Source of the DNA: Adineta ricciae
Taxonomy: Eukaryota; Rotifera; Eurotatoria; Adinetida; Adinetidae
NCBI GenBank assembly: GCA_905250025.1
Contig: CAJNOJ010000029.1
Coordinates: 310,001 to 374,000, forward strand
Length of the DNA stretch: 64,000 bases
Direction of reading: 5' to 3'
The position numbers and the translations under genes were made by a program. Positions 48,001-58,153 of this stretch are shown in pieces (the first letter of the stretch is position 1; each line of letters opens with the position of its first letter). Below the pieces are notes generated by a model. The model did not search any database. It had not been told where the DNA came from and saw only the letters and a list, made by a program, of their open reading frames with translations.

Positions 48001-49708
48001 TTCATAGTCGTCGTGGAGGGTTTTATTTGTGTTGCCGGTATAACTGATTGATCGATAGATATACTAGTTGATGTATTGTCACTGCCTACTCGCTCAACCA
48101 CTGGTCCGATGCCGAAGAAAGACGATGTTGGCTGTTTCGGTTGAGCTAATGAGAGTAGAAAACGAATTTATGATTAATTTAGAAGTTTCAATCATAGGAC
48201 TTTTTACTAGTTGATGTTAGTTTCTTTGTATCAGTTTGTAGTGGATTACTCGTCACGAGATTGCTCAGTATTGAACTGTCATCTGTTTTCACTCGTTCTG
48301 TTTGCAGTGGATTGCTCCTGAGCAGATTTGCTATACCATGAGATTCCGGCTTAGCTACGCTTGCCGTTGCACCAGTATCAGTAGTTTTTAATCGTTCTGT
48401 TTGTAGTGGATTACTCTTGAGCAGATTTGTCAAGCCGTGAGATTCTGGTTTAGCTATGCTTGCACTTCCACCATTATCATCCGACCATTGGTCACTTGGT
48501 CGTTGTGTAAGATGTTGGGATGATATCTTTGGTGGCTTTCTTGTCGACACTGATGATGAATCATCGCTTGTATCGTCACTTGGACCTTGAAGATTTGGCG
48601 CTGGATGCATAGACATCGCGGTGGCGCCTCTGACTGATATTTGATCAGGAATCGATGCTGTCGCTGGTCGCCGTGGTGACTTTTTGTACCATCTTTCAAG
48701 GTACTCTTCTATTAGCTTTGCGCATGCCTCTTGATGGTTTGCTTTTGCGAGATGAAGGGCGGTCAACTGTTGAGAATCGACAATAGATGGATCACACGGT
48801 TCTTCAAGATCAGAAAGTAATAGAAGTCGAACGATGTCAGCATAACCAACACTAGCAGCAACATGTAATGGGGTTTGTCCGTTGCGATCAACTTGATTTA
48901 GATCAGCCTGTTGCTTGTGATCATTAGATAACAATGCGCGAACTATTAGCACGTTATTTCGTTTGACGGCTAAATGCAATGGTGTTCTCTGTTCTTGATC
49001 TCTCAAATTTGGATCACAATTTTCATTCGAAAGTAGAAGGTTCACAAGGTCTTCGTTGCCATAATCGATTGCATAATGCAGTGCACTTCGCCCAAGTTTA
49101 TCCAGATGATTGATAGCTATCAAATAAGGTAATCTTCGAATAATCTTCTACAAAAAAGAAACAATTTCATTCCTTACCAGCATCATTATCACCGTTAATT
49201 AAAACTTGACAAATCTGATAGTTCAATTGAGGATTTTGGCTGCCGCTAAGGACAGCTTTAATCAGTGGTGTTCGTTGGTCACTATCAACAACATTGAGTT
49301 TGGCACCTCTTTGAACAAGATGCTTGACAATTTCTAGATGTCCTTTGACAACAGCTAAATGCAACGGAGTCTATAAATAAAAAGAGAATTTTTCCACGAA
49401 ATATCTTAAATTTCAAAGAATATTCATACGCGCTGCTGTTGATCTTTCACATTGATTTGTCCTGGTTGAGCAAGACGCATGACTTTATTGAGATTTCCTT
49501 CCCATGATGCTTTGTGTAATTTATTCTTTTCTAATTCTTTGGGTGTCACGTGATAAGACGAGAAGTTCTCTAATGATGCTGTCGTTCGAATATTACTCGA
49601 TGATCGAGCGCGATTTGAATTATCATTCAGTGAGCCTTGCGAGTTTCTAAAAGACTCGTTTTTCGATAAGGAATTACTCCGAAATAAACGCGAGAGAAAT
49701 TTAGCCAT
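45012..49708 (-). CDS. ankyrin-repeat plus coiled-coil protein, ANKRD26-like
   Basis: Nine exons: 49430-49708, 49178-49370, 48208-49116, 47347-48145, 47144-47286, 46944-47095, 46580-46895, 45731-46532 and 45012-45684; 1,421 aa. Five to six ankyrin repeats lie at about 60-290 (KLHKASWEGNLNKVMRL, TPLHLAVVKGHLEIVKHLV, RSALHYAIDYGNEDLV, TPLHVAASVGYADIVRL). A disordered Ser/Thr-rich middle follows; it contains near-repeats of 'SHGLTNLLKSNPLQTERLKT'. There is an Asp run (YDDDDDDDD), then a long heptad coiled coil. The order fits ANKRD26, which sits on the distal appendages of centrioles and ciliary base. The first ankyrin exon's 'TPLIKAV' matches that family. Other ankyrin-coiled-coil proteins are possible. 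Confidence 0.72.
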
Positions 49709-49965
49709 ATGACAATGATTCTAAAAAAACAACAACAACAATCAATGGTTTACAAATGAAAATAATGACGAAGATCAGTTCATATTTACATGCAAAGGGA
49801 ACTGAAAAATGAATTGTTGCTCGTACGTCTTCAATAAAGTAAATGCTGCTTTGTTAATCACTTGTTTATGTATTTTTTTCTCTCTTTTGAATTTGTTTAA
49901 ACTAAAGACATTTTTCTTCTCGACTGTCAGATTAAAGCAGCATGAGCGACATACTGTAGCACAAC

Positions 49966-49982
49966 GGTTGCTCGTGGCAACC
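49966..49982. promoter_or_regulatory. X-box (RFX-binding type) upstream of the ANKRD26-like/DNAAF3 pair
   Basis: GGTTGCTCGTGGCAACC: two perfect six-base inverted half-sites (GGTTGC/GCAACC), matching the RFX X-box GTTGCY-N-RGCAAC. It lies 258 bp upstream of the ANKRD26-like ATG. RFX factors control ciliary genes in animals, which suits both genes. Confidence 0.6.
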
Positions 49983-50525
49983 GCGAAGAAAAGAAAAAGA
50001 AAAAAAAATGGAAGAGAAAGACAAGAATATGTGTACGTGAGCAGTTATTTTATTCGTTATGATAGAACAATGTGGAAGTGAACTGTTTCTTTCACTTTTT
50101 TTGTCGTTACTGTTATTGTTACTAGAGGACAAGAACTTTGATTGATATTCACATCAGCGATAGCGTCAGTATTGGACAGATATTTTGAAAAACAAAAAAA
50201 AAGAATTTCATGATCACCTTGAAGAGCAATCAGATGCATTTTTAAGTGTTGAATCATCGTTGTAATAGAGTTTCTTCTTTCGGAAGAATAAATAACTTTT
50301 TACTTTAAACATGTTTTTTTTGCTCGAAAAAGTACCCATGTACACTAACACCAATGAATTTGCATAATACAAAGTGCACTGTTTCAACAATTCCTCAAAC
50401 TATTCGAAGCCAAATTATGCACGAAGAGATACTGATTAATCTTGATAACACAGATAGATTACTAAATCTCCTTCTCATAGTCACAGCCTTTCAGGATGAT
50501 CCTTGATTGTTCACAAGTCTATATA

Positions 50526-50728
50526 TAACATATACATCAAAATATTTACAGGTAGAAATACAATATTCATCAGTAAACTCCTTGAGTGAATCGATCGTAT
50601 TATTCATCCCGTTTAACTAAGAAATCAATTAGGGTAAGAGGATGGAGGACACAAAGTCGGATTTCAAAATCAATATTATGAATCGAATATGAAGAAGTCA
50701 AAAGTCAAGCATAGTCAGGACAGATTTG
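50526..50728 (+). repeat. 203-bp inverted repeat, left arm
   Basis: Reverse complement of 55315-55517 with eight mismatches in 203 bases (about 96%) and no gaps. It ends 177 bp before the ATG at 50906. Homology stops sharply on both sides. Confidence 0.93.
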
Positions 50729-50905
50729 CCATTTCGCTCATCTGTGATATACTACGTAGCAAAACATTTTCTGTTTAGATTTAAGCTGAAATCTAAGGTT
50801 TCTGGCAATTAACTTCGATTTCGAGCAATGCTCACGTCATCCAGGTAAGATCAAAGGATATGTGAGCATATTCAACAAACGCACTACCGTCTATTCTCTA
50901 GTTGT

Positions 50906-53065
50906 ATGTGGATAGTGCTTTTCTGTTTATATCTTGCTATTCAAATCGAAAGCGAAAGCAAGCTGTCAGTCAGTGGTGTAGTGTCACTAGAATCTCTATC
51001 ATCGAAAGCCAAAAGTATATTATTCACTACTTATGCACCACGTTTTCGTAAGAGCGAGAAATTGCTCTTGTTTCAGGATCTCATTGTGTCGATCGTCTGC
51101 AGAATCAAGACGAATCTGATATTGATTGTGGTGGAGAAACCTGTCCAAAATGTGAGAACGGAAATGCTTGCGATGACGACAGAGACTGTCTGACCAATAC
51201 ATGTAGAAAGAAGAAGTGCGTTCGTAAGTGCATTAGTCTTTCGGTGTTTTCTGACAAATGAATCATATCGCTCTAGCGTTCGAATCGTGCGCTGACAACA
51301 TCAAGAATCAGGATGAGACAGATATAGACTGTGGTGGGTTAAAATGCCCAGCGTGTACAGACTTGAAGATGTGTAAGGAGCATCGTGATTGTAACAGTGC
51401 TCTGTGCGAAAGAAAAAGATGTTCAAGTCAGTAGTCGTTTTGCATTGCTTACAAAAAGTTAATTGGCTCTCTTATTTAGTTGTTGAATCGTGTGAGGACC
51501 ATGTAAAAAATCAGGATGAGAGTGATGTTGATTGTGGTGGGGTGAAATGTCCACGATGTGCACTTGGAAGGAAATGTAAAGCCGAATGTGACTGTATCAG
51601 TGATTCTTGTAAGAATAAGACATGTGTTGGTAAGTGACTAAGTACTTCTGTTATTAGATGTTTTTGTCTTTTCGCTGACGTAGTGGCAGAATCGTGTCTG
51701 GATGGTATAAAAAATCAGGAGGAGACAGACATCGACTGTGGGGGTGATCGATGTGCAAAATGTGAAGACTTGAAAAAATGTAACAACGACTGCGATTGTA
51801 TTAGTGGCTTATGCGAAAACAATCAGTGTGCTTGTACGTATGATTTTGTCAGGATAGAATATTCCGAATAGAATACAAATCTAACATGACAGATATGTTA
51901 AATGTTTTATAGCATCATTCCAGGGAAATGAAACTTCAGCTGAATCCAGTACAGTGACAACCGTAGATTCAGTATCTACTGATTCAACTGATTGGACAAC
52001 GACTTTATCACGCGAGAGTACAACAACAACATCGACATGGATGACTACTTCAATAAATACGTCCATTATCTCAACAAATGGGACCGGTATCCCACTAAAT
52101 AGAACTTCAGCGTCAGCAATAACAATAACAACAACAACAACAACAACAACGCCTAGTGCAGGTATGAGATTGGATGCAAGTTTATGTCACACACTTCAAA
52201 TTTGAGTGTTGCTATAGTCTTATTAAATGGTACATGCATATCGAAATCAATCGTATGGAAAGGGTATACGTGGTGCCTTCGTGACGATGTGAGCAGTGGA
52301 TCAGGTTATTATCCTGCGCTGTCTTTTGAATTCAAATATTCACACAGTTATTCCTACATAGGTTCAAACGAATACAAGACTGATAATGTGTGGATTGATC
52401 ATAAAGGTTTATTACATCTTCGAATATCCAACACATCTAATATCTGGTCAAGTGCTGCCTTATACACGACGGATCGTTTTACTTTTGGCACTTTTCAATG
52501 GCAAATTGAAGGATCTCTGAATGCATTGGATCCGAAAGTAGTTTTAAGTTTGTACACATCTATCTCGTTGACTGTTGATACAATGCGAACAAATGAAGTC
52601 AACATCGAATTCACTAGATGGGGGTTGAACCCATTAGTGTCACCGAACTTATTTTATAACGTCTGGCCAGCGAAAAATAATGAAAGCAAAACTGGAAGTT
52701 CATTCTTTTACAACCATAAAAATATTTATACGACTCAACGTTTTATCTGGTCATATGAATCAGTTGCATTCAAATCAATCTCTGGATTTCGGAATGATGA
52801 TGCTGATTCAGTTCAATCATGGCAGTCATCCTCGGATTTTTCGACAGCTGTACCGCAAGAATCAGCAGCCGTTCACATGAATCTACGTATCTTCCACTCG
52901 AGCAACAGCGATTGCTTTCCAAGCGATGGTAAACCAGTTGAAGTTATCATTCATGATTTCATCTATCGTCCACCAAAACCTTCGGCAGCGTTAGTGCTGA
53001 CATATGAAATGCGACTAATAAGCTTATTAACTATGTTTTCAGTTTTTTGTACATCTACAATGTGA
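50906..53065 (+). CDS. secreted/GPI-type protein: four DCGG cysteine repeats, mucin linker, GH16-like lectin domain
   Basis: Exons: 50906-51014 (donor uncertain; 51050 also keeps frame), 51077-51223, 51277-51426, 51480-51629, 51684-51833, 51913-52161 and 52218-53065; about 600 aa. A signal peptide (MWIVLFCLYLAIQIES) starts it. Four exons each encode one 49-50 residue module of the form C.D.IKNQDETDIDCGG.xCPxC...C....DC.S..C....C, all with phase-1 borders. A Ser/Thr-rich linker (about 83 residues with a Thr run) follows. The last exon is a concanavalin-like beta-sandwich of GH16 type: DNVWIDHKGLLHLRI, then FTFGTFQWQIEG, then NEVNIEFTRWG. The GH16 catalytic motif E-x-D-x-E reads E-V-N-I-E (about 445-449), so hydrolysis may be lost. 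The C-terminus is hydrophobic (LISLLTMFSVF), as in GPI signals. Function unknown; extracellular sugar binding is likely. Confidence 0.78.
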
Positions 53066-53294
53066 AATTCGTGATAAAAATGATGTAATAACCACATTAC
53101 TCCTATAGTTGTCTATCGCAGCTCGCTAAGCAGAGATCTCATTGTCTGAATATTCATTGTAATGAAAAGAGGGGGAAATCATGTATGATACTTTATTTAT
53201 TTGAAATACACAAACATAGAGCTGAAAAAGCAAACCCTTTCATCATTTGCAGATGAGCGTTCAAAAAAAAAAAGCCTCTACCATGCATAATCTT

Positions 53295-55128
53295 TTATTG
53301 TTCTGGTGGACAGAAGCCAGTGCCTTCATGTGAACAAACACGTAGCGCAATATCATCGATGACGATATCATTTCCCATTCCACCAGGTGCATCGGAAATC
53401 ATCAAGAGAACAACGGAACTGCTTGGTGCTACGAACGAAAGACCATACTTGTTCCAGGTTAATTGCCTCTGAACTGGTATTGGGCCGGAGCGCAATTGAG
53501 CCAATAGCTGATTTCCTGTCGATGGACTGCGAACTTCAAATCGAACATTGGGTTTGATTCGATCAAGTGGTATACAAAGATTAGCTAAGTATACCGAGAA
53601 TTCATAACGCAAGCCGATACATAGATTATCAACTTGTCCTTTATAGAATTCGCCTGGTCGATAATCAGCATTGACTAAAAGCATGTATCCACCTTCGTCT
53701 TCAGTGTGATCGATTGCACCTGTGTGCCACGCGCCATGAAAATCGTTGTGAATGGAATTGATGAAGCTGAACATGCCGTCGTTGGTCACCGGTTCAAATC
53801 GTTGTTTGTATGTTGTTGTAAAGTTGAATTCAGACGGTTTAGATCGAGAATACTGTGGTCGACCACTAGCAAATGTGATGGAGAGTATCGGTTCCACACC
53901 GAATGTGTCGTTATCATGGCACAAACCAACCGACTCTTAAAGTAGTTAGATAGATAAAGTAGAGGAAGATATGTATACGGTTACAATACGTACGAACTTC
54001 ACAACTGACACCAGTAAAACCTTCTGGACAGATACAAGTTTTATGAATAGTACAAACACCATTATTCTGACATTCAGGAACACAATGAGCTACAATAATA
54101 CATAAGGTTTGTCCGTTTCGAGAGCATCTGACTTATTCACATCAACCAAAGAATATCAAAGCAATACTTACGAACACAAGTATGATTTCTACAGATAGCA
54201 TTATGACAATCACAGTCATCGTCGCAATATTTCGTGATTTCACATTTTGGACATTTGTCGCCTCCACAATCTACATCAGTTTCATCCTGGTTTTTTATAC
54301 CATCTACACACGACTCCGCTCCTAAATATTAATAATCTATCTTGATATTCGTTATTCGAGAAAAGTCTACCAACTTACCGACACATGTTTTGTTCTTGCA
54401 TGAATCGCTAATACAATCACAATCGGCTTTACATTTCTTCCAATGGTCACACCGTGGGCATTTGATACCGCCACAGTCAACATCGCTCTCATCCTGATTT
54501 TTTATATTATCATCGCACGATTCAACAGCTAGAACATGAAATCGTTATTTTCTCATTGGCCATACGCGATCGCACACTTACCAACGCATTTCTTCTTTTT
54601 GCAAAGGCCACTGTTGCAATCCTTATGTTCTTTACACGTTTTTGAATCTTCACATGCCGGACATTTTGAACCGCCGCAATCTATGTCTGTCTCATCCTGA
54701 TTCTTGATGTTGTCATCGCACGATTCGAATGCTAAAGTGTTCGACAATTCAATGCAATGCAACAAAAAGGTATCTATCGACAACTCACCAGCACACTTTC
54801 CGTTGTTACAAGTATTGGTGGAGCAATCACAATCTTCGTTACAATGCTTTCCAATTTTACATTTTGGACATGTTTCTCCACCGCAGTCAACATCGCTCTC
54901 ATCTTGACTTCTCACTCCATCCATGCAGTGCGGTTCTAAATATAGTAGCGATTCATTCGCTGATTTTATCAAGTTCTGGAGAGTCAGTGACAAGAACCGC
55001 TTACCAGCACTTCTAGTATTCGCCAGTGAATCTTCCTTTGAAGATATCGAATCAACTAACATCCATCTTTTGCCTTCTATTTGAATTATAGCACACCAGC
55101 AGAAGAATACCAACCAAGTTGACCACAT
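53295..55128 (-). CDS. secreted protein: four DCGG cysteine repeats, EGF domain, galactose-binding-like domain
   Basis: Seven exons: 55005-55128, 54789-54935, 54582-54731, 54379-54528, 54172-54321, 53994-54089 and 53295-53935; 485 aa. Signal peptide WLVFFCWCAIIQIEG. Four DCGG modules, one per phase-1 exon, are paralogous to those at 51.1-51.8 kb (for example VESCDDNIKNQDESDVDCGG). Exon 6 is an EGF module (CQNNGVCTIHKTCICPEGF). The last exon is a beta-sandwich with GAWHTGAIDHTEDEGGYML, then NLCIGLRYEFSVYLANL, then SDAPGGMGNDIVIDDIAL. This type is common in secreted proteins of Bacteroidetes and other bacteria. No catalytic motif seen. It converges on the GH16-type paralogue with 229 bp between their stops. 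Confidence 0.78.
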
Positions 55129-55314
55129 CGAACTGAAAAATATATAAAAGGATTCTAGAATTTGAATTAGTATGTTTCATATACCTAGACATAGCGAACA
55201 TTATTCAGAGACCTGAAGAAATGGACGATCCGATAGATTCAGCAAAGAAAGATCCGATATACACTTCTCCAACAGCTGAGTTTGATGTGCGTGCCACCTG
55301 CTAGCGAAAATTTA

Positions 55315-55517
55315 CAAATCTGTTCTGACTATGCTTGACTTTTGACTTCGTCATATTCGATTCATAATATTGATTTTGAAATCCGACTTCTCCTCCGCCA
55401 TCCTCTTACCATAATTGATTTCTTAGTTAAACGGGATGAATAATACGATCGATTCACTCAAGGAGTTTACTGATGAATATTGTATTTCTACCTGTAAATA
55501 TTTTGATGTATATGTTA
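55315..55517 (-). repeat. 203-bp inverted repeat, right arm
   Basis: Reverse complement of 50526-50728. It begins 186 bp upstream of the ATG of the minus-strand gene (55128). No target-site duplication is obvious outside the arms. Confidence 0.93.
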
Positions 55518-56084
55518 GTATTTGACCTCTGGATGATGTATGTTAAATCGTTGGAGGAGGGTATATATTTTGGCACAATGATAATCTATCTTCGAACAAG
55601 ACTATTCAGCCATAATTTTACAGAATAGAAGATCATTATCGCTAAGAATCTATAGTTGAACGTCGTTTACTTCGAAAGGTATTCAGGGAGTCTGAATTTA
55701 TTTAGAAATGGTCGTATTTCTTTGTAAACGAATTCGATACTAATTCTTGAAGTGTCCGACATTTTAGATCAATAATAACATATTTCGAGGGAGGGAGAGG
55801 GTGTTTATGCAATACTTGATGCGATGCACTTCACATTCAAAAGATCAAATAGACTGAACAGTATTTCATAGAAGTGGAATTTTCCATTGAAAAGACATGT
55901 ATCATGGCACTAGAATATTTCACAATTACTCGTATAATGCACAAATGTCATACGGCAAGAAAAATAGTTCACAATTCGTTTTGCTTATCGGAATCAATTG
56001 TAGAGCAAGAGTCACATTTTATTTGTTCTTTCTTTGTCTCTGGCATATTTAATCGGCATGAGCGACGGTGAGCTGCGCAACAAC

Positions 56085-56099
56085 GTAACTCTTGACAAC
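56085..56099. promoter_or_regulatory. degenerate X-box-like site upstream of the Kizuna-like gene
   Basis: GTAACT-CTT-GACAAC, the same spacing as the better X-box at 49967-49981. Both sites follow the 11-mer GCATGAGCGAC at a similar distance. It lies 117 bp before the ATG at 56216. Confidence 0.35.
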
Positions 56100-56215
56100 T
56101 TGACAGGAAAGTAAAAGAAAACAAAGATGGTAGAGAAAACGTACGCATATGTAAGAATTTTGTTCTGCGTTTTTATCTTGTAGCACTAGAAATCAGTTCA
56201 TTTGTCTGCTTTAAA

Positions 56216-57577
56216 ATGAAGTCATCGACATTGTCGTCAACCATAGCTGATTATCATAAACGAAGTGCGCGTCTATCTTCGGAAATATTAAAAAGTGAAG
56301 AGCAACGTGTTCTATTGGATCAAAGATTAAATTCATTATTCACGATTGATTCACGGTTAAAACAACGTCAACAAGTGGATGATATTCATTCCTACTTTAA
56401 TAACTTCAATCAAGAATCAGAACGAGCGAGACAACGAAATTTGCAATTATTGAACGATATTCATCAGGCTGAACAACATTTGGATCAATTGCGACAAGAT
56501 TCTGAACGCTTGATACGATTGAAACATGATTACGCACAATATCTTGAATCAAATTATCCTAATTGGCAAAAATCTCAATCAACGATCAGTGCAATTGTTA
56601 ATAAAGATGTCTACGATTTTGGTCGATCGAATACTACTCAAACTAGTGAAAAATACAATTTAGGGCTCCCCACAGCATATCCACCGACTCTTTCTTCGAC
56701 GTTACAACAACGTATTGAGTATTCAACATCCTCAGTATCGAATACTCAGCATGCAGACGATCAATCCTTATCAGAATCTACATCAAACACACTTTCACGT
56801 TCGAAACGTCCGGGTTCGCTTCGAATGGAATTAAGTCGCTCAGGTCTTTTTTTCCTACTTGATTACATCGAACAAGAATTGCACAATACTATCGACAAAA
56901 AGAAATTCTATCATCACGATCCACCGACAATCACGCAGAGTCGTACTGTATTAGATGTTGCCAATGGTCAGCAACAATCAGCATTGAAAGATCTCGATCC
57001 AGCAACAGTATCGATGGTCATACTCGATCAGCTGCCTTCCACCATACGTCGCACAACGGTTCATCAATGCTTATTAACTGAAGATATACTTTCCTTGAAT
57101 GTGATTGACTTAGATAAAGATGCCATCACAAAAATTTTACCGGAAAAGGACCGAAATCTTTGGACACGATTGATTGATCATTTTACGCAATTAGTGAAAT
57201 TTCATATCATGAATTCTCAAATTGCAGCAAATAAATTTGCCACATTTTTATCGCCGAACAATGCTTTATACCTTCACGACAAAGCGAAGAGTCTTCTCAA
57301 ACATATTCTAGAAAAACTTGTTGGGACACAATCATCAACTTCAGAAAGTGATACATCATCCGAAAGAAAACAACCAGTAGAGCCTATGATTAAAACAACT
57401 ACCACATCATCGACACCGTGGTTAAACAAATTAGTAGCTGGTGGTGGACTTCACGAGGACGACGATGACGACACATCAACAACCTCAACTGTAACAAAGA
57501 AGAATGTCAAGTCATCAAGTTCTACGCCCAGAACAAATAAAAACTTCGATGATAATGACCTTGATTTTTATAGTTAA
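56216..57577 (+). CDS. Kizuna-like centrosomal protein
   Basis: Single exon, 453 aa. The N-terminal 130 residues form a coiled coil beginning ADYHKRSARLSSEILKSEEQ, and resemble the start of Kizuna (DYYERLGQLQHGLRDSEKKR). A matching RNLQLLNDIHQAEQHLDQL helix follows. The middle is low-complexity Ser/Thr, then a helical segment (LDPATVSMVILDQLP). The C-terminus is acidic and ends DDNDLDFYS, like the DDSDDFYD end of Kizuna. Kizuna stabilises pericentriolar material at spindle poles and localises to the cilium base. The match is confined to the two ends, so other centrosomal coiled-coil proteins remain possible. An X-box-like site lies upstream. Confidence 0.5.
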   Translation: MKSSTLSSTIADYHKRSARLSSEILKSEEQRVLLDQRLNSLFTIDSRLKQRQQVDDIHSYFNNFNQESERARQRNLQLLNDIHQAEQHLDQLRQDSERLIRLKHDYAQYLESNYPNWQKSQSTISAIVNKDVYDFGRSNTTQTSEKYNLGLPTAYPPTLSSTLQQRIEYSTSSVSNTQHADDQSLSESTSNTLSRSKRPGSLRMELSRSGLFFLLDYIEQELHNTIDKKKFYHHDPPTITQSRTVLDVANGQQQSALKDLDPATVSMVILDQLPSTIRRTTVHQCLLTEDILSLNVIDLDKDAITKILPEKDRNLWTRLIDHFTQLVKFHIMNSQIAANKFATFLSPNNALYLHDKAKSLLKHILEKLVGTQSSTSESDTSSERKQPVEPMIKTTTTSSTPWLNKLVAGGGLHEDDDDDTSTTSTVTKKNVKSSSSTPRTNKNFDDNDLDFYS

Positions 57578-58153
57578 TTCAACATGTTTGTGTGTTAAAA
57601 TGAAGATATAATAGATATTTTGATTTAGATGATTAGCGTACATTAGTAAAGAAAGATTGTTGATTCACCATGTGCGCGATGTAGGTGTTGAGCGAAAGGA
57701 AACTACTGCCTTTTTTGTGTCAATACGAAAACAAAATGTTATTGTGTAAGCATAAGTGGGAAATTGCGAGTTTTTCTTCACTTAGCTTTTTTTTCGACAT
57801 GGTTATGGGAGTACATATTTTGCATCTATTTTCTAAGTCAGCATTTCTCGTTTGAGCTTTTGAATCAATGTTTTTAAGTTGAAAAATTCCTCAGTTCGCT
57901 TGTGTTAAAATCGACTAATGTAAGTACGCCATCTATATTCGAGTACATGTTAGCTGGTCGTAGATTGGTGTGTTCGGCTCTGCATATAATACAAAAACTT
58001 AAAATTTCTTCATCGCTACAGTAAGCGATGCCGGAATGCGAAAAAACTTCCAGTGGGAAAATGTCCAAGATAATCAACATAAAATTGTACCTCAAATAGA
58101 GCAAAATGTTATTACTAACGACACTTTGACGCATATCTACGTATATTTAAGAT
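57578..58153. other. intergenic region before the RdRP gene
   Basis: No gene seen. An 86-codon minus-strand frame (57874-58134) has no recognisable domain. Confidence 0.45.

Larger units (their letters stand above)
49709..50905. other. intergenic region with X-box and inverted-repeat arm
   Basis: Upstream of both the ANKRD26-like gene (-) and the secreted DCGG-repeat gene (+). It holds the X-box at 49966-49982 and the left 203-bp inverted-repeat arm at 50526-50728. No other gene seen. Confidence 0.55.
55129..56215. other. intergenic region with inverted-repeat arm and X-box-like site
   Basis: Contains the right 203-bp arm (55315-55517) and a degenerate X-box at 56085-56099. The minus-strand gene's ATG follows a TTTTTCAG acceptor four bases away, again a 5'-UTR intron or trans-splice site. 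Nothing else recognised. Confidence 0.5.
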
